Shown: one piece after another, positions 62,305-64,000 of the stretch
How positions within the stretch are numbered: position 1 is the first letter of the stretch
How the letters are laid out: every line of letters starts with the position of its first letter
Origin: Sedimentibacter sp.
Lineage (GTDB): Bacteria; Bacillota; Clostridia; Tissierellales; Sedimentibacteraceae
DNA: 64,000 nucleotides
Direction: 5' to 3'
Assembly: GCA_018436705.1 (NCBI GenBank)
Contig: JAHDLA010000018.1
Coordinates: forward strand, 1 to 64,000
Notes under the pieces: model-generated
Told to the model about the DNA's origin: nothing
Seen by the model: the letters and a program-made list of their open reading frames with translations, nothing else
Database searches by the model: none
Translations under genes and position numbers: made by a program

Positions 62305-64000
62305 TTAAACTTCCTCAAACAGCATTTCAAATTCCTTGCCTGAAATTGTTTCTTTTTCTAAAAGGGCCTGAGCTACACGGTCCAATTTTTCCATATTTTC
62401 ACTTAAAAGTGTTTCTGTTTTATGATATGCTCCATCAATAATCCTTCTCATTTCATTGTCTATTCTGGCAGCAACCTCTTCTGAGTAGTTTCTTATTTTG
62501 TTAAAATCTCTTCCTAAAAATACCTCTTCTTCGTTTGTTCCATAAGTCATCGGGCCCAGCTCATCGCTCATTCCGTATGTTGTAACCATAGCTCTCGCAA
62601 TTTTTGTTGCTCTTTCAATATCATTAGATGCTCCAGTTGAAATATCATCAAGAGCAAGTTTTTCAGCAACTCTACCTCCCAAAAGCCTTACAATACTTTC
62701 TTCCATTTCTGTCTTTGATCTGTATGACCTGTCTTCTTCAGGCAGATACATCGTAAATCCCCCGGCGCCGCCTCTTGGTATTATTGTAATCATGTGTACA
62801 GGATCCTTGTTTGAAGATAACCTTGCAACAACGGCATGCCCGGCTTCATGATATGCAGTAAGCTTTTTTTCATTTTCGCTGATAACCTTACTGCGCTTTT
62901 CAGGCCCTGCAATAACCTTAGTTATTGCTTCCTCAATTATGTCCATAGTTATTAATGTCTTGTTCTGTCTCGCAGTCAAAAGAGCAGCTTCATTCATTGC
63001 GTTTTCCAAATCTGCAGGAGTAAATCCCGGAGTCCTTTTTGCTACAATTTCCAGATCTACATCATCTGCAAGAGGTTTTTTTCTTATATGAATTTTTAAT
63101 ATTGCCTCTCTCGCCTTTACATCTGGAAGTCCTACATGAACCTGTCTGTCAAAACGTCCAGGTCTCATTAACGCCGGATCTAATATGTCGGGTCTGTTTG
63201 TAGCCGATATTATTATAATACCTTCGTTTCCTGAAAATCCGTCCATCTCAACCAGAAGCTGGTTCAATGTCTGCTCTCTTTCATCGTTTCCTCCACCGAG
63301 GCCGGCTCCTCTCCGTCTTCCGACAGCATCAATTTCATCTATAAAAATAATGCATGGTGCATTTTTCTTTGCCTGGTCAAATAAATCTCTCACACGTGAA
63401 GCACCAACCCCAACGAACATTTCAACAAAGTCGGAACCACTTATGCTGAAAAACGGAACCCCTGCTTCTCCAGACACGGATTTTGACAGATACGTTTTTC
63501 CTGTTCCCGGAGGACCAACCAGCAAGACTCCCTTTGGTATTCTGGCTCCTAACCTTGCAAACTTTGCTGGATTTTTAAGAAAATCAACAATTTCGCTTAA
63601 CTCTTCTTTTTCTTCATCAAGTCCGGCTACATCCGCAAAAGTAATTTTTTTGCTTGGATCATCATCTTTAACCATTTTTGCCCTGCTCTTGCCAAAGGAC
63701 ATTGCTTTTCCTGTTCCTCCTCCTTGAGACTGTTTCATGAATACATACCATAAAACCGCCAAAAGGACAAGCATTCCGATTGTAGGCAGTGCGCTTACCC
63801 ATATAGGAGTGGCAGGAACAGGTTCGCCCACTATTTCTATTTCCCCTGATTCAATTTTCTCGGCAACATATTTGTCATAAAAACTTGAATTAAATAAAAA
63901 GACAGTTGGTACATATGAAGTAAATTTCGTATCGTCTTTGTAAACACCCTTTACCTCACTTTCAGTAAAGGATAGTGATTTTATATTATTATTTTGTAAT
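62305..64000 (-). CDS. ftsH: ATP-dependent zinc metalloprotease FtsH (partial, N-terminus beyond window)
   Basis: Housekeeping membrane AAA+ protease for quality control of membrane and regulatory proteins. The visible 565 codons include the end of the extracytoplasmic domain (about 55 residues before the second membrane helix), that helix ([17 protein letters not shown]), the AAA module ([36 protein letters not shown] in parts, [18 protein letters not shown]) and M41 with HEAGH and [13 protein letters not shown] at 63831 is not the start: the frame stays open to the right edge and encodes typical FtsH periplasmic sequence. The normal first helix is outside the window. Confidence 0.96.
   Translation of the reverse strand, partial: LQNNNIKSLSFTESEVKGVYKDDTKFTSYVPTVFLFNSSFYDKYVAEKIESGEIEIVGEPVPATPIWVSALPTIGMLVLLAVLWYVFMKQSQGGGTGKAMSFGKSRAKMVKDDDPSKKITFADVAGLDEEKEELSEIVDFLKNPAKFARLGARIPKGVLLVGPPGTGKTYLSKSVSGEAGVPFFSISGSDFVEMFVGVGASRVRDLFDQAKKNAPCIIFIDEIDAVGRRRGAGLGGGNDEREQTLNQLLVEMDGFSGNEGIIIISATNRPDILDPALMRPGRFDRQVHVGLPDVKAREAILKIHIRKKPLADDVDLEIVAKRTPGFTPADLENAMNEAALLTARQNKTLITMDIIEEAITKVIAGPEKRSKVISENEKKLTAYHEAGHAVVARLSSNKDPVHMITIIPRGGAGGFTMYLPEEDRSYRSKTEMEESIVRLLGGRVAEKLALDDISTGASNDIERATKIARAMVTTYGMSDELGPMTYGTNEEEVFLGRDFNKIRNYSEEVAARIDNEMRRIIDGAYHKTETLLSENMEKLDRVAQALLEKETISGKEFEMLFEEV

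Noticed and set aside
63829..63831. GTG as the start of ftsH
   Set aside because: The frame continues open to the right edge and encodes normal FtsH extracytoplasmic sequence, so the gene is truncated by the window, not started here.

Overview
The window is a low-GC, gene-dense chromosomal segment from an anaerobic endospore-forming type of Firmicute (Clostridia in the broad sense). The evidence is AT-rich DNA, strong AAGGAGG-type ribosome binding sites, Gram-positive riboregulators (T-box, L20 leader, c-di-GMP-I riboswitch), a SpoVD-like PBP with a PASTA domain, SpoIID-like proteins, an FtsEX plus M23 hydrolase set, and a split B12-dependent methylmalonyl-CoA mutase. The gene content resembles Sedimentibacter and relatives, but the sequence alone does not prove a genus.

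Layout. 1-700: the 5' end of a 16S rRNA gene (minus strand, running off the left edge) behind four tandem sigma-A promoters. 738-4664: a plus-strand type IV pilus-like locus with a PilC-like platform protein, four small single-pass proteins (one pilin-like) and a PilT-like ATPase. 4698-6320: a secreted transglutaminase-like protein under a c-di-GMP-I riboswitch with an intrinsic terminator, then a GNAT acetyltransferase. 6498-7504: tRNA-Leu(UAG) and dprA. 7637-9889: a three-gene biotin-dependent carboxyltransferase operon (mmdA-like) with a FabT-like palindrome at its promoter. 10132-16366: a possible 38-codon basic ORF, three peptidoglycan-binding-repeat proteins (two with SpoIID-like domains, none with a signal peptide) and htpG behind a CIRCE element. 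16437-18918: tsaE-tsaB-rimI-vanY (t6A synthesis, ribosomal N-acetylation, a carboxypeptidase). 19333-25394: murC, a prenyl diphosphate synthase, metH, metF, csp. 25730-27597: an ABC-F ATPase with a coupled small ORF.

27725-43305: a long minus-strand dcw cluster, mraZ-rsmH-ftsL-spoVD / murE-mraY-murD-ftsW-murG-murA-ftsQ-ylxW-ylxX-sbp-ftsZ. It lacks murF and ftsA, and murC lies elsewhere. The ylxX-like gene has no ATG/GTG/TTG start for its membrane-anchored N-terminus and seems to start at ATT, as infC does further along.

43662-57693: lgt, T-box-controlled pheST, a TrmH-family methyltransferase, ktrAB-type potassium uptake, infC-rpmI-rplT with an L20 leader, a compact FtsH paralogue, ftsE-ftsX-M23 hydrolase and a PrcB-like protein. 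57921-58313: a cysteine-rich, possibly MazG-like protein. 58408-61960: the methylmalonyl-CoA mutase operon (mutase, B12 subunit, MeaB, epimerase). 62305-64000: ftsH, cut by the right edge.

Most of the window is core cell-envelope, translation and one-carbon/B12 machinery. The least explained parts are the pilus-like locus with its neighbouring c-di-GMP switch, the leaderless SpoIID/peptidoglycan-binding family with its small basic ORF, the carboxyltransferase operon without its membrane subunit, and the ATT-initiated ylxX-like gene.
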